Source: Phymorhynchus buccinoides
Lineage: Eukaryota; Mollusca; Gastropoda; Neogastropoda; Raphitomidae
Reading direction: 5' to 3'
Length of the DNA: 64,000 nt
Assembly: GCA_017654935.2 (NCBI GenBank)
Contig: CM065690.1
Span: forward strand, 28,605,278 to 28,669,277
Each line of letters starts with the position of its first letter. Within the stretch, counting starts at the first letter, position 1. Of the stretch, positions 37,632-47,006 are shown in pieces. The notes beneath the pieces are model-generated. The model was not told the origin of the DNA and searched no databases. It worked only from the letters and a program-made list of their open reading frames with translations. The position numbers and the translations under genes are program-made.

Positions 37632-37868
37632 CGATGGCTTGGAGTCAAAACGGACTATCTTTTGACAGTCCATTGACATATTATTGAACTTATTACGAAA
37701 ACTAATAACTTGTATAAGAAAAGGACTGCTGAAATATAAAAAAGCAAAGAACCTTTTTTTTTTATATTTCTGCAGTCATTTTTTTTACAAGTTATTAGTT
37801 TTCGTAATAAGTTTAATGATATGTCAATGGACTATCTAAATATATTCCTTTTTGACTCCAAGCCATCG
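37632..37868. mobile_element. 237-bp fold-back MITE with TATT target duplication
   Basis: Ends CGATGGCTTGGAGTCAAAA and its complement. The arms (~110 bp) include AACTTATTACGAAAACTAAT and ACTTGTA in both. TATT at 37628-37631 and 37869-37872 flanks it. The neighbouring 56-bp units show the uninterrupted site GGACTATTGTTCC, so the insertion is exactly resolved. Confidence 0.9.
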
Positions 37869-38160
37869 TATTGTTCCAGTGCAGAACCCATTCTATCTAT
37901 CTCTTGGCGCCTGGTACTATCATTCCTGTACAGAACCCATTCTATGTGCAATCTATCTCTTGGCACCTAGGACCATTATTCCCATGCAGATCCCATTCTA
38001 TCTATCTCTTGGTGCCTGGGACAATTATTCCTGTATAGAACCCATTCCCTGTGCAATCTATCTCTTGGCGCCTATGACTATCTGTATCATTCCCGTACAG
38101 AACCAATTCTATGTTCAATCTATCTCTTGGCGCCTGGGACCATCATTCCAGTGCAGAACT
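37869..38160. repeat. 56-bp minisatellite block 2, ~6 diverged copies
   Basis: Continues block 1 after the fold-back insertion and runs into the zinc-finger coding end. Several units have 10-bp deletions. Confidence 0.9.
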
Positions 38161-38658
38161 TGAGGTGGGCGTTCAGACTGGTCTTGTAGGCGAAGCGGCG
38201 TGGGCAGCGGGGGCAGTGGAAGGTGCGCGCATTGTTGTGCATGTTCATGTGGCCCTGGTAGTGCCCCTTCATCAGGAACCCCTTCCCGCACAGCCCGCAC
38301 CGGAAGTTGGGGTCGTCGCTGTGGTTTTTGCGCACGTGACCTTTGTACCCGTGGGCTGTCTTGAACCGGGCTTCGCACCACTGGCACTGGATCATTTGCG
38401 TCGAAACGGGCAGGTTCCTATGCGAGTCAGCAGAACCGGCAGAATAAGAAAACTCCTGGACGCTCCCGGATGACTGCCCAAACGGGTGCGTCTGGGCAGA
38501 CATCAGTCTCTGCTGACTGGAAGGATCCACTGTGACACGCCTCACTCCTCGCAGAGCTGAACTCCCATGCTCAAAAGATGTCAAGAGTCCTGGAAATCCC
38601 GAGGGTCTCCCTGTGGAGGAGGAGGAGGACGATGAGAAGCTGAGGCCTGGAGTCCCTC
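38120..38658 (-). CDS. C2H2 zinc-finger protein, terminal exon (copy A)
   Basis: The acceptor TTGCGTAG| at 38659-38660 opens a frame with a Ser-rich linker (about residues 10-110). Three fingers follow: CQWC-x12-H-x4-H, CGLC-x12-H-x3-H (GHYQGHMNMH) and CPRC-x12-H-x3-C (C2HC). The frame ends shortly after at TAG (38120-38122). Such proteins usually bind DNA in the nucleus, but the specific family was not recognised. The last residues after the final Cys are encoded by sequence that also forms the 56-bp minisatellite. Upstream exons were not found. A related exon lies at 40174-40640. Confidence 0.78.
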
Positions 38659-38895
38659 CTACGCAATGCAACACAAGAACAGCAAGATCTGTATGTATGC
38701 CACATGTTCCTATTGGTAAAACACTCATCACTAGTACTGACTCCCTCCCACGCTATGCAACACAAGAACAGCAAGATCTGTATGTATGCCATAGCAGCAA
38801 TCTCACATGTTCCTATTGGTAAAACACTCATTGCTAGTACTGACTCCCTCCCACGCTATGCAACACAAGAACAGCAAGATCTGTATGTGAAACCT
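38659..38895. repeat. Tandem copies of the zinc-finger A splice acceptor region (~89-103 bp)
   Basis: TGCAACACAAGAACAGCAAG and its flanks repeat at about 38667, 38757 and 38859. The first is the real polypyrimidine tract and acceptor. In the other two the AG is changed (GTAG to GTGG), so they are dead acceptor copies. Confidence 0.85.
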
Positions 38896-38902
38896 TGAAC
38901 AA

Positions 38903-38904
<2 letters not shown>

Positions 38905-38934
<30 letters not shown>

Positions 38935-38939
38935 CGAGT

Positions 38940-38970
<31 letters not shown>

Positions 38971-39120
38971 AGAGAGTGGAGAGAGAGAGAGTGAGAGAAT
39001 TGAGAGAGAGAGAGACAGCGAGAGAGAGGGGGGGGGTGGGTGGGGGGTGGGTGGGGGGGAGGGGGGGGGGGAGAGAGAGAGAGGCGAGAGAGAGAGAAAA
39101 GAGACAAGATAGACAGAGAA
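38905..39120. repeat. GA-rich tract with G runs
   Basis: Interrupted (GA)n with GGGTGGGTGGGG near 39030-39070. Confidence 0.95.
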
Positions 39121-39839
39121 GAGACAGACCGAGAGACAAGCCGACGATGCCATTGAAGGGGGCGCATAACGTGGAAGAGACAGAGGGGAGGAGAGAATGG
39201 AGAGGGGGGATGCTTGGCAAGATAGCAAAAATTAAAAAGCCTATAAACTTGCAACATTTCTTTCTTTGACATGATGTGTTGACAACATTTAAAATGTGTG
39301 TGTGCGTGTGCGTGTGGCGTGTGTGCACTGTGCGCTTGAGTGTGCGTGTTGTGTGTGCCGTTAAAGTGTTTGTACAAACAGACTGTTTGAGGGGAATGTG
39401 GACAGCATGATACTTCTTATACTACTTCTTGTGTTTGTAGAGATCCCCTAGTACGAAAACTAAAAGAAAAATCATATTTTTCTGTCCAATCTTCTGGGTT
39501 GTACAGGGGCATTGCTCTCACACCGCTCATTCAGAGTCCCAATTCACAGCCACACCCCGGTTTTTGTCAGGTCGCAGACCGCCCAGTGGACCAAACAGTC
39601 CCAAGAGGAGCAAATCTATATGGTACCAATCATCACGAGGCAACCATCAGAGGAGACACTGCACTGCACTGCTGCCGAGTCACTTTGGAGAAATTCAGTA
39701 AAGCTAACAGGACACCAAATCAAGGTTAGGTTGGTCTTTCATCAAGAGACAACCATCAGAGGAGACACTGCAAGGGGGGGGAAAGGGACTGGGGGTGGCT
39801 TAAAAGAGGACAGGAGAGAGAGCTTCTGAAAACCCTATC
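39121..39839. other. No gene recognised
   Basis: Contains a duplicated CAACCATCAGAGGAGACACTGCA block at about 39642 and 39751. No convincing exon. Confidence 0.45.
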
Positions 39840-40175
39840 TGGCATAGAGGGAAGAGTGGACAGTGCAACCACCTTCTTTGTCTGTTGTGCTTATACTCTT
39901 TTGTAGGTGAAACTTCTGAAAACCCTATCTGGCAGAGGGAATGTGGTGGACAGTGCACCACTTCTTTGTGCATGTGCTTATACTTTTGTAGGTGGACTTC
40001 TGAAAAAAACACTATCTGGCAGAGGGACATGTGGACAGTGCACCACTTCTTGTGCACGTGCCTATACTTTTGTAGGTGGACTTCTGAAACACACTATCTG
40101 GCAGAGGGAATGTGGACAGTGCACCACTTCTTGTGCATGTGCTTATACTTTTGTAGGTGGACTTCTGAAAACACT
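39840..40175. repeat. ~82-bp tandem repeat of decayed zinc-finger B coding end
   Basis: Units such as TTTTGTAGGTGGACTTCTGA, ACTATCTGGCAGAGGGA and GACAGTGCACCACTTCTTGTG match, on the minus strand, the last finger and stop of the exon at 40174-40640 (AAGTTCACCTACAA..AAGCACAAGAAGAAGTG..CTGCCAGATAG). About four to five copies with spacing 81-86 bp. Each has indels, so none is a working finger. Confidence 0.8.
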
Positions 40176-40640
40176 ATCTGGCAGTGGGAGTGGCGGCAGC
40201 AAGACACTTCTTCTTGTGCTTGTACAGGTCGCCCTTGTAGGTGAACTTCCTAGGGCAGAAGGGGCAGTGGAAGCCCTTTGATGCCGCGTGTGGCTGTGGC
40301 TGTTCATGTGGCCCACGTAGTGGTCCCGGAAGGGTGAAGTTCCGCGCTCACACAGCGAGCAGTGGTAGCGTCTCGTGGCTTTCCTCAGCTCAGCTCCCCG
40401 CCTTGAGCCACCAGGTCGTGAACAAAGGCCGCCGCACTGACCTCTCTCAAAGGAATCCCCGCTACTCTCGTTGGGGGTAAAGGTCAAGGCTTGCCTGGTC
40501 ACAGGATGTCGGCGGGTTGCGACGAGGGGATACTTGACGTGGTGGTGGTGGTGTGATGGTGGTGGTGGTGGTGGTGGGCCAGGGGTGATACTGATGCCAG
40601 CCAGCCTGCCCCTGCCCAGGGTGGCTCCGTGTTTTGTGCT
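40174..40640 (-). pseudogene. C2H2 zinc-finger terminal exon (copy B), frameshifted
   Basis: The acceptor GGCTTTCCAG| at 40641 opens a Pro/His-rich linker and then YHCSLC and FRDHYVGHMNSH, a finger like finger 2 of copy A but with one extra residue (x13). After HSHT the frame must shift to read KGFHCPFCPRKFTYKGDLYK, HKKKC and TAG at 40174. The architecture (C2H2 then C2HC, short tail) equals copy A, so the two are paralogous terminal exons. The indel could be a real lesion or an assembly error. Confidence 0.7.
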
Positions 40641-40679
40641 CTGGAAAGCCACCCACAAGTCGTGTTAGTCACATACGGG

Positions 40680-41190
40680 GGGGAGTCAGGCCACATCTGG
40701 CCAGTTAGGGTTAGAACCAATATCAATGCCAATTAAAGGATTGTGGAAATCAAATGCGGGGTGTGGGGGAGTGAAGAGGATGTTGGAGGGAGGAAGGAGG
40801 GGGGAACGGAAGTGATGGTTGGGAGAGGGTGGAGGGTGAGGGGGTGATTGTGTCTTTCTGGTGTTTTCACCACTATTTTCGTCAACAACCAACAGTTTGC
40901 TTTTCAACAACAACAAAAGTTTGCTTTTCTTATGTTGTGGTCCGAGAATCAGAAAACACCAAATATCAGTGTCATAAGAAAAGTGAAAAAATAAAAACTC
41001 TACGGAGAGCTGGAAAACAGGGTCTTCAGAACAGAAGCAAGCCCCACACACCTCCCCCACCCCACCCCTAAATCCTTGAGAGAACTGAAATAAATGAGGA
41101 GCAATTTAGAATAGATCACAAAATATCCAAGATCCCAGTGTAGTGTTCTAAAATTCTGTTCTGGGCAGTGGATTAAGTTTGTATGCTAGT
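40680..41190. other. No gene recognised
   Basis: G-rich then AT-rich sequence without repeats I can classify. Confidence 0.4.
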
Positions 41191-41194
41191 CAGT

Positions 41195-41410
41195 CGTTTC
41201 CGACAATGACTACCAGAGAACAGAGGGGGCAGGGCTATATTTTCTTGAGTTTCTTCTGGTTGGCTGGGCTAGAAATTTGTTAATAGTGGAGATGCCTTGC
41301 CAGGGTACATCCCCACTCTCTCGACCAAAAGGGATTTGAGGACAGCTGGCGTTGGGGAGGGTCCCCAAAAGCCAACCAATCCCCTTGGCTGCAGCACACG
41401 GATTAAGCTT
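41195..41410 (+). repeat. SINE-like family B, fullest copy
   Basis: Begins at GTCGTTTCCGACAATGACTA and ends near CCCCTTGGCTGCAGCAC. Copies at 28505 (+), 35590 (-) and 50185 (-) share the internal blocks. Confidence 0.75.
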
Positions 41411-41798
41411 AGGTTCCATTCGGAGCAAACCTCCCAAGAATTATTTTTGCTTGGTACATCTGTGCTTGCATCCAATCCATGCGTCCGTCCACCCAAACAA
41501 ACATGCAAGGGAATTTTGCACCCACTGAAGTTCAGCCTTGTTGTTTGAATTGCAATCTTGCTACCTAAGGATGTGCGACACTGTGTGTTTTTCCGTGAAA
41601 ACAATCCCATTGTTTGTTTGTTTTTTGTGTCCTATCATACTCATCGCTCTTCACTCTCCAAAACCCCCACGTTCCTTTCAGTTCACCACCAATTACTCTC
41701 AACTAGTGCGGCTCACGTTCAGCATTATCAACATTCTTCCCAAACCCCACTTCAGAAACACGTTCACACTTCATCATCTAAGCCCGCCAAAAATCCGA

Positions 41799-41799
<1 letters not shown>

Positions 41800-41848
<49 letters not shown>

Positions 41849-41852
41849 GAGA

Positions 41853-41888
<36 letters not shown>

Positions 41889-41985
41889 CAGAGATAGAGA
41901 GAGAAGCTAAGGCAATGACAATGCCAAGGGCACAATAATGGAGAATTGTTATACATGTACGTGTAGTTAAATTTAGCGCAAAGGA

Positions 41986-42022
<37 letters not shown>

Positions 42023-42228
42023 GAGAAGGGAGCAGAGAGAGAGAGATAGTATATAATTAATTATAGAGAGGTTTCGAGATAATTCGTAATGCATATGACA
42101 AGGCACCATAATGTGAGAATTGTTATAGCATGTATGTTGTCAGATATTGTAGTGTCACAATCGCTAAAGGCAAGACAGAGAAGAACCAAAGAGAAGAGAG
42201 AGAGAGATAAGGAGAGAGAGAGAGAGGC

Positions 42229-42264
<36 letters not shown>

Positions 42265-42510
42265 AAAGAAGAGTGCAATGACAATGCCAAGGGCAACCAA
42301 TAATGGAGAATTGCTTATAACAATAATAACATGTATGTGTATTTTCAAAGGGCAAAAGCGCAGACAGAGAGAGAGAGAGAGAGAGAGAGAAGAGAGGAGA
42401 GAAGGAGAGAGAGAGAGAGAAATGGCTAAGGTCAAAATGACTAATGCCAAGGTATCAATAATGGAGAATTGCTATAACATGTACGTGTAGTTTTCAAAAG
42501 GCACAAAGGA
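41800..42510. repeat. Four ~100-180-bp composite repeats separated by (GA)n
   Basis: The block AATGACAATGCCAAGGGCA, AATAATGGAGAATTG, ATAACATGTA and GTGTAG recurs at about 41915, 42088 (diverged), 42276 and 42435. Each copy is followed by AGAGAG expansions. Confidence 0.8.
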
Positions 42511-42540
42511 CAGCGGCATCAAGGGGCTTCCACTGCCCCC
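42503..42540 (+). pseudogene. Short zinc-finger B-like fragment, inverted
   Basis: ACAGCGGCATCAAGGGGCTT followed by CCACTGCCCC matches, in opposite orientation to copy B, the start of its last finger (copy B has CGCGGCATCAAAGGGCTTCC). About 30 bp only, then a C run. Confidence 0.4.
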
Positions 42541-42579
42541 CCCCCCACCCCGCTCTTTCCCCCTCTCTGCATGCTATGT

Positions 42580-42712
42580 GCATGCTATGTGTGCATGCAT
42601 GTGTGTGCACGCGCACGTTGTGTGTGTGAGTGATAAGAGAGAGAGAAGCAGAGAAGATGGAGAGAGATAAGAACGAGACCAAAATGGAGAGAGAGGGAAT
42701 GAGATAGAGAGA

Positions 42713-42745
<33 letters not shown>

Positions 42746-43057
42746 GAGGGCAGAGAGAGAGATTGAGAGAGAGCATGTGTGCCGTGCGTGCATGCTCGAC
42801 ATACTCTATATATGTGTGTGCGCGTGTGTATATTATGTGGAAGAATAGTATGTGGAAGACATTGTGGTCAATCCTCACATCACATCAAGACAAACACAAG
42901 TCAGTGTAGACATTTTATTTTTGCTCTGAAAGTGACATCAGTCTCAGACATTGTTAATGCCACGAGGGAATGATTACGAGTGGATATGAAGTTTTCATAA
43001 TCGGTAAAAAAAATAAAGCATGAAAAAATAACTAAAAGTACAAGTAAACATAAAATA
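42580..43057. other. GT- and GA-rich sequence then AT-rich, no gene
   Basis: 42590-42640 is GT-rich and 42700-42775 is (GA)n. No exon is supported. Confidence 0.5.
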
Positions 43058-43190
43058 GACCATATTTTTCTGACAAGGCGATACTTTTTCCCGAAACTGA
43101 AATTCCTGCGCTTTATAATATGACTAGCAATCAGCAAAATCTAAATTTTATGTAAAGTTGTGGGGGGGTGAACCTTGTAGCCCGAAAAAT
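43058..43190. mobile_element. MITE of the 'CCATATTTTTCGGAC' family, diverged
   Basis: ACCATATTTTTCTGACAAGG at the left and TGAACCTTGTAGCCCGAAAAATTATTGGT (in two pieces) at the right are degenerate inverted ends matching the better copy at 55145-55583. Confidence 0.5.
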
Positions 43191-43349
43191 TATTGGTACA
43201 TAGTGACAAACCAAACACCTGGCATAAAACTTTTGAAATAGATCAAAATTTAAAACACATAAATGCTAGAAAATAAAAATATTTAATATGAAATACGGTT
43301 AACAATGAAGACACAATCACAATGATCAATCTACTCCAGATCAACCATA

Positions 43350-43849
43350 NNNNNNNNNNNNNNNNNNNNNNNNNNNNNNNNNNNNNNNNNNNNNNNNNNN
43401 NNNNNNNNNNNNNNNNNNNNNNNNNNNNNNNNNNNNNNNNNNNNNNNNNNNNNNNNNNNNNNNNNNNNNNNNNNNNNNNNNNNNNNNNNNNNNNNNNNNN
43501 NNNNNNNNNNNNNNNNNNNNNNNNNNNNNNNNNNNNNNNNNNNNNNNNNNNNNNNNNNNNNNNNNNNNNNNNNNNNNNNNNNNNNNNNNNNNNNNNNNNN
43601 NNNNNNNNNNNNNNNNNNNNNNNNNNNNNNNNNNNNNNNNNNNNNNNNNNNNNNNNNNNNNNNNNNNNNNNNNNNNNNNNNNNNNNNNNNNNNNNNNNNN
43701 NNNNNNNNNNNNNNNNNNNNNNNNNNNNNNNNNNNNNNNNNNNNNNNNNNNNNNNNNNNNNNNNNNNNNNNNNNNNNNNNNNNNNNNNNNNNNNNNNNNN
43801 NNNNNNNNNNNNNNNNNNNNNNNNNNNNNNNNNNNNNNNNNNNNNNNNN
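43350..43849. other. Assembly gap (500 N)
   Basis: Exactly 500 N. The 40-bp satellite begins at its right edge. Confidence 0.99.
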
Positions 43850-43856
43850 ACGTGCA

Positions 43857-44560
43857 GATTTGAGAAAGACAGAAAATGAGAAAAACCTATAGGACGGAGT
43901 TTCTTCAGAAAGACAGAAATACGTATTGGACTAAGTGAGTTTTTTGAGAAAGACAGAAATACTTATCGGACGAAGTGAGTTTCTTAAAAAAGACAGAAAT
44001 ACGTATTGGACTAAGTGAGTTTCTTCAGAAAGACAGAAATACTTATTGGACTAAGTGAGTGTTTTGAGAAAGACAGAAATACTTATCGGACTAAGTGAGT
44101 TTCTTAAAAAAGACAGAAATACGTATTGGACTAAGTGAGTTTCTTCAGAAAGACAGAAATACTTATCGGACTAAGTGAGTGTTTTGAGAAAGACAGAAAT
44201 ACTTATTGGACTAAGTGAGTGTTTTGAGAAAGACAGAAATACTTATCGGACGAAGTGAGTTTCTAAAAAAAGACAGAAATACGTATTGGACTAAGTGAGT
44301 TTCTTGAGAAAGACATAAATATTTATTGGACTGAGTTTCTTGAGAAAGACAGAAATACGTATTAGACTAAGTGAGTTTCTTGAGAAAGACATAAATATTT
44401 ATTGGACTGAGTTTCTTGAGAAAGACAGAAATACTTATGTTGGACTAAGCGAGTTTCTTGAGAAAGACAGAAATACTTATGAGTTTCTTGAGAAAGACAG
44501 AAATATTTATTGGACTAAGTGCGTTTCTCGAGAAAGACAGAAATACTTATTGGACTAAGT
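43857..44560. repeat. 40-bp satellite, ~17 copies
   Basis: The unit GAGAAAGACAGAAATACTTA and TTGGACTAAGTGAGTTTCTT repeats, with shorter units at 44320-44530. It starts at the gap, so the array is probably longer than assembled. Confidence 0.95.
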
Positions 44561-44691
44561 GAGTTTTTTGCTTATCTGCAAAAGCATGTTCCCTTTCCCA
44601 CTCCTCCAATCATCTGGCTAAGGCACAATCAGTAATCACACTTGGCCAGTTAATTAAAAGGAAAGACCTGTCAGCCTTACTTTGTGGCAAG

Positions 44692-45055
44692 CAAGCATGA
44701 TAGTGGGGGCAAAGTGAGTTTCGCGGAAGAATATCCAACCGATTCTGCATTTTATTTGAAAGATGTCGACTCAAACTAAAATGATGAAGTTGGGCGTCAA
44801 AATGAAGAAGAAGAAGAACTAGGATCACAAATCTGGAAACATGTGGCGTGAGCTAGGCCGCACATGACTGCTAACTTCGGCGGGAAGTTGCTTGTTCAGT
44901 CATTCACATCTGGTTCTGAGAAGCGATTGCATAGGTTTTAACGCACGTAATTTTTAGGCACCCGAACGAATTTTTACTCCGGCTTTTTTTGTTTGTTGTT
45001 GTCAAATTTTCACTTTCACGGGTTTTCTGCGATTTGCGGAGGTCTACCATGCCTG
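44692..45055. mobile_element. CAGGCATG-ended hAT-like MITE with GGCAAG target duplication
   Basis: The left end CAAGCATGATAGTGGGGGC and the right end GGTCTACCATGCCTG are inverted repeats. GGCAAG flanks both sides (44686-44691 and 45056-45061). The right 60 bp closely match the right end of 55920-56119. Confidence 0.82.
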
Positions 45056-45619
45056 GGCAAGAGACAAGATAACACCCACCTTGCATGCTTCTAAGTGATC
45101 ATCATTTGTAACAGAGCATTAGTCTTGTTTTGGGTTTTTTAAATTGATAAATTGAACATAATGAAAACCAAGCAAACTTGCTCTTGCACTTATGGGTTGT
45201 CATATCTGTTGAGTCTCCAAAATCGAGCACAGCAATAAGAATTTAAGTTGCAAGTCATTTGCCAAGTCTGACTAAGAGTAAAAGAGAGAGAGTGAGGGGG
45301 GAGAGATAGAGAAGAAGGAGAAAGAGAGAGAAAACTAGAAAAAAGAGAGACAGAAACATGAAAGCAGTAACAGATAGAAAGGACGCTGCGATAAATATTG
45401 AACATGCTTACACCACAGAGATGGCCAGAATAAGACAGACAAGGAGAGAGCACGAAGGGAAGGGAGAGCATAGAAGCATGGAAGACAATGAAACATGAGA
45501 AGACCAACCTGAGAATGGATGGAAAAATGCTGAACAATCACAAAATAACAACTTTGAAGGATAATGATAACCATCATCACATAATCGGCGCCTCAAAATG
45601 TCTTCAACATGAAACATCA

Positions 45620-46786
45620 CACTTAAGAACTTCACAATCACCAAAACTCGTCAGTCTCACTCAAAAAGTCTTATTCACACTAAGATCTCTCAAACCTTCA
45701 AATATCACACACACACACAAACAAAATTCGCTTCTTCACTTCAGTCGTCACAAAACCAGCATCCACATGTATGAAAAAAGAAACACCCGAAGTCGCTGCT
45801 ATTGGGATGAATCTTTCATACTCAGATCACTTAAAGTGCCACAAAAAATTTTTGGGACTTCTTCAGTCATCACAAAAACATTGTCCACATGCATAAGAAA
45901 GAAATGCTCAAAGTAGGTGCTAATGGGATGAATCTTTCACACTCGGATTGCTCAACCTTCAAGTACCGTAAAAAAAAATTCACTTCTTCAATCATCACAA
46001 AAACATTGTCCACATGCATAAGAAAGAAATGTACTCAGACCTGCCTACTTGGAATTTTCCCAATCAGTAGCCCAGCCATCAATTTTCAGTAGCATGGCAA
46101 ATTTTTCCGTACCATCCACAAACAACGGCAATCGATTTGTTCTCTGCCTGAGCCGAAACGCACTGCTTAATATGTTTCGCCGACTGAACGTGTTGACGGC
46201 AATCGTCTCTACCGCCATGATTCACAGAGAAGTCCGCATGGCAGAGGTTGCACTGCAGCGAGCATGGTTCGCACCGAGTCAACTTCTGATGATGCAAGGC
46301 CACTCCTCCGTGTAGGCTATTTTAAAAACTTGTGCGGCAGGCCGATGTTTTTTCTTAGAACAAGATGGTGTGCCAGATGATTTTCGTTTTCTGGTTTGGG
46401 TTCGTTTTTTTCCGTTTGAAACATCTCCCGAATCGCTACTGCTGCTGGAGTCCGCCATTTTTTTCAGAGAAAGTAATAAGAACGCATGCGCAGTCACTTT
46501 GATAAAAACGGAAGTGACTAGGTTATCGCGCGTGACACGGCGTCTGCTCTTAGAAGCCGACAAAACCGGGAACGGCATAAGCAAAAATAAAATGCGGCGG
46601 CAATTTGTTTTTTCCGTAGCAACGTTAAGGTTGCCGTAGCTCCGTAGCAAAGCTTTATTTTTCGTAGCTGCTATGGCCAAATCGTAGCAGTAGGCAGGTC
46701 TGTGTACTAATGGGATGAATATTTACTCAGATCACTCAACCTTCAAGTACCGTAAAAAAAACCCATTTCGCTTCTTCAGTCAGTCC
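45620..46786 (-). repeat. ~122-bp tandem repeats of the MBTPS2 stop codon/3' end
   Basis: On the minus strand the terminal codons and stop of exon 9 (CATGTGGACGCTGTTTTTGTGA) reappear as ATGTGGACAATGTTTTTGTGA near 45997 and 45874, and as a diverged form near 45752. Shared trailing blocks are TTGAAGGTTGAGTGATC and GATTCATCCCATTAG. About four to five units. One is split by the transposon at 46036-46702. They lie in the gene's 3' UTR or just downstream. Confidence 0.82.
46036..46702 (-). mobile_element. CAGACCTG-ended hAT-like transposon remnant with coding segment
   Basis: The inverted ends CAGACCTGCCTACT and AGTAGGCAGGTCTG are flanked by TGTACT on both sides. The minus strand carries a Ser-rich start (MADSSSSSDSGDVSNGKKR), EEWPCI, then after a frameshift CNLCHADFSVNHGGRDDCRQ and HVQSAKH. 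This is the N-terminal zinc finger common in hAT-related transposase-like proteins. The catalytic region is missing, so it is a non-autonomous deletion derivative. Confidence 0.82.
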
Positions 46787-47006
46787 TCACAAAAACAGCG
46801 TCCACATGGCCAGCACGACATTGAGTCCCAGCAGCAAGGTGCCAAACAGAATGATGAGGGAATAGATGGCGCCCCGGAGCTCGGGGTCAGGAATGGAAGA
46901 GCGCAGGGAGAGCTCCACGAAGGCGTGGCAAATGTACTGGCCGTCCAGCGCGTAGCACGGCACCACGTTCAGGATGACCAGGGCCCCCGACAGGGAAATT
47001 AAATAC
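46787..47006 (-). CDS. MBTPS2: MBTPS2 exon 9 (LDG motif, stop)
   Basis: Enters in phase 2 after GAAGCCCAG|. Encodes [10 protein letters not shown], the zinc-ligand motif PCYALDGQ, a final hydrophobic segment ([20 protein letters not shown]) and the end MWTLFL followed by TGA at 46787-46789. The stop region is repeated downstream. Confidence 0.95.

Noticed and set aside
37098..37676. 192-codon Leu/Trp-rich plus-strand frame
   Set aside because: It lies wholly in the 56-bp minisatellite. The repeated peptide is a by-product of the period.
38111..38473. 120-codon plus-strand frame over the zinc-finger exon
   Set aside because: It is an antisense shadow. The minus strand has the C2H2 pattern.
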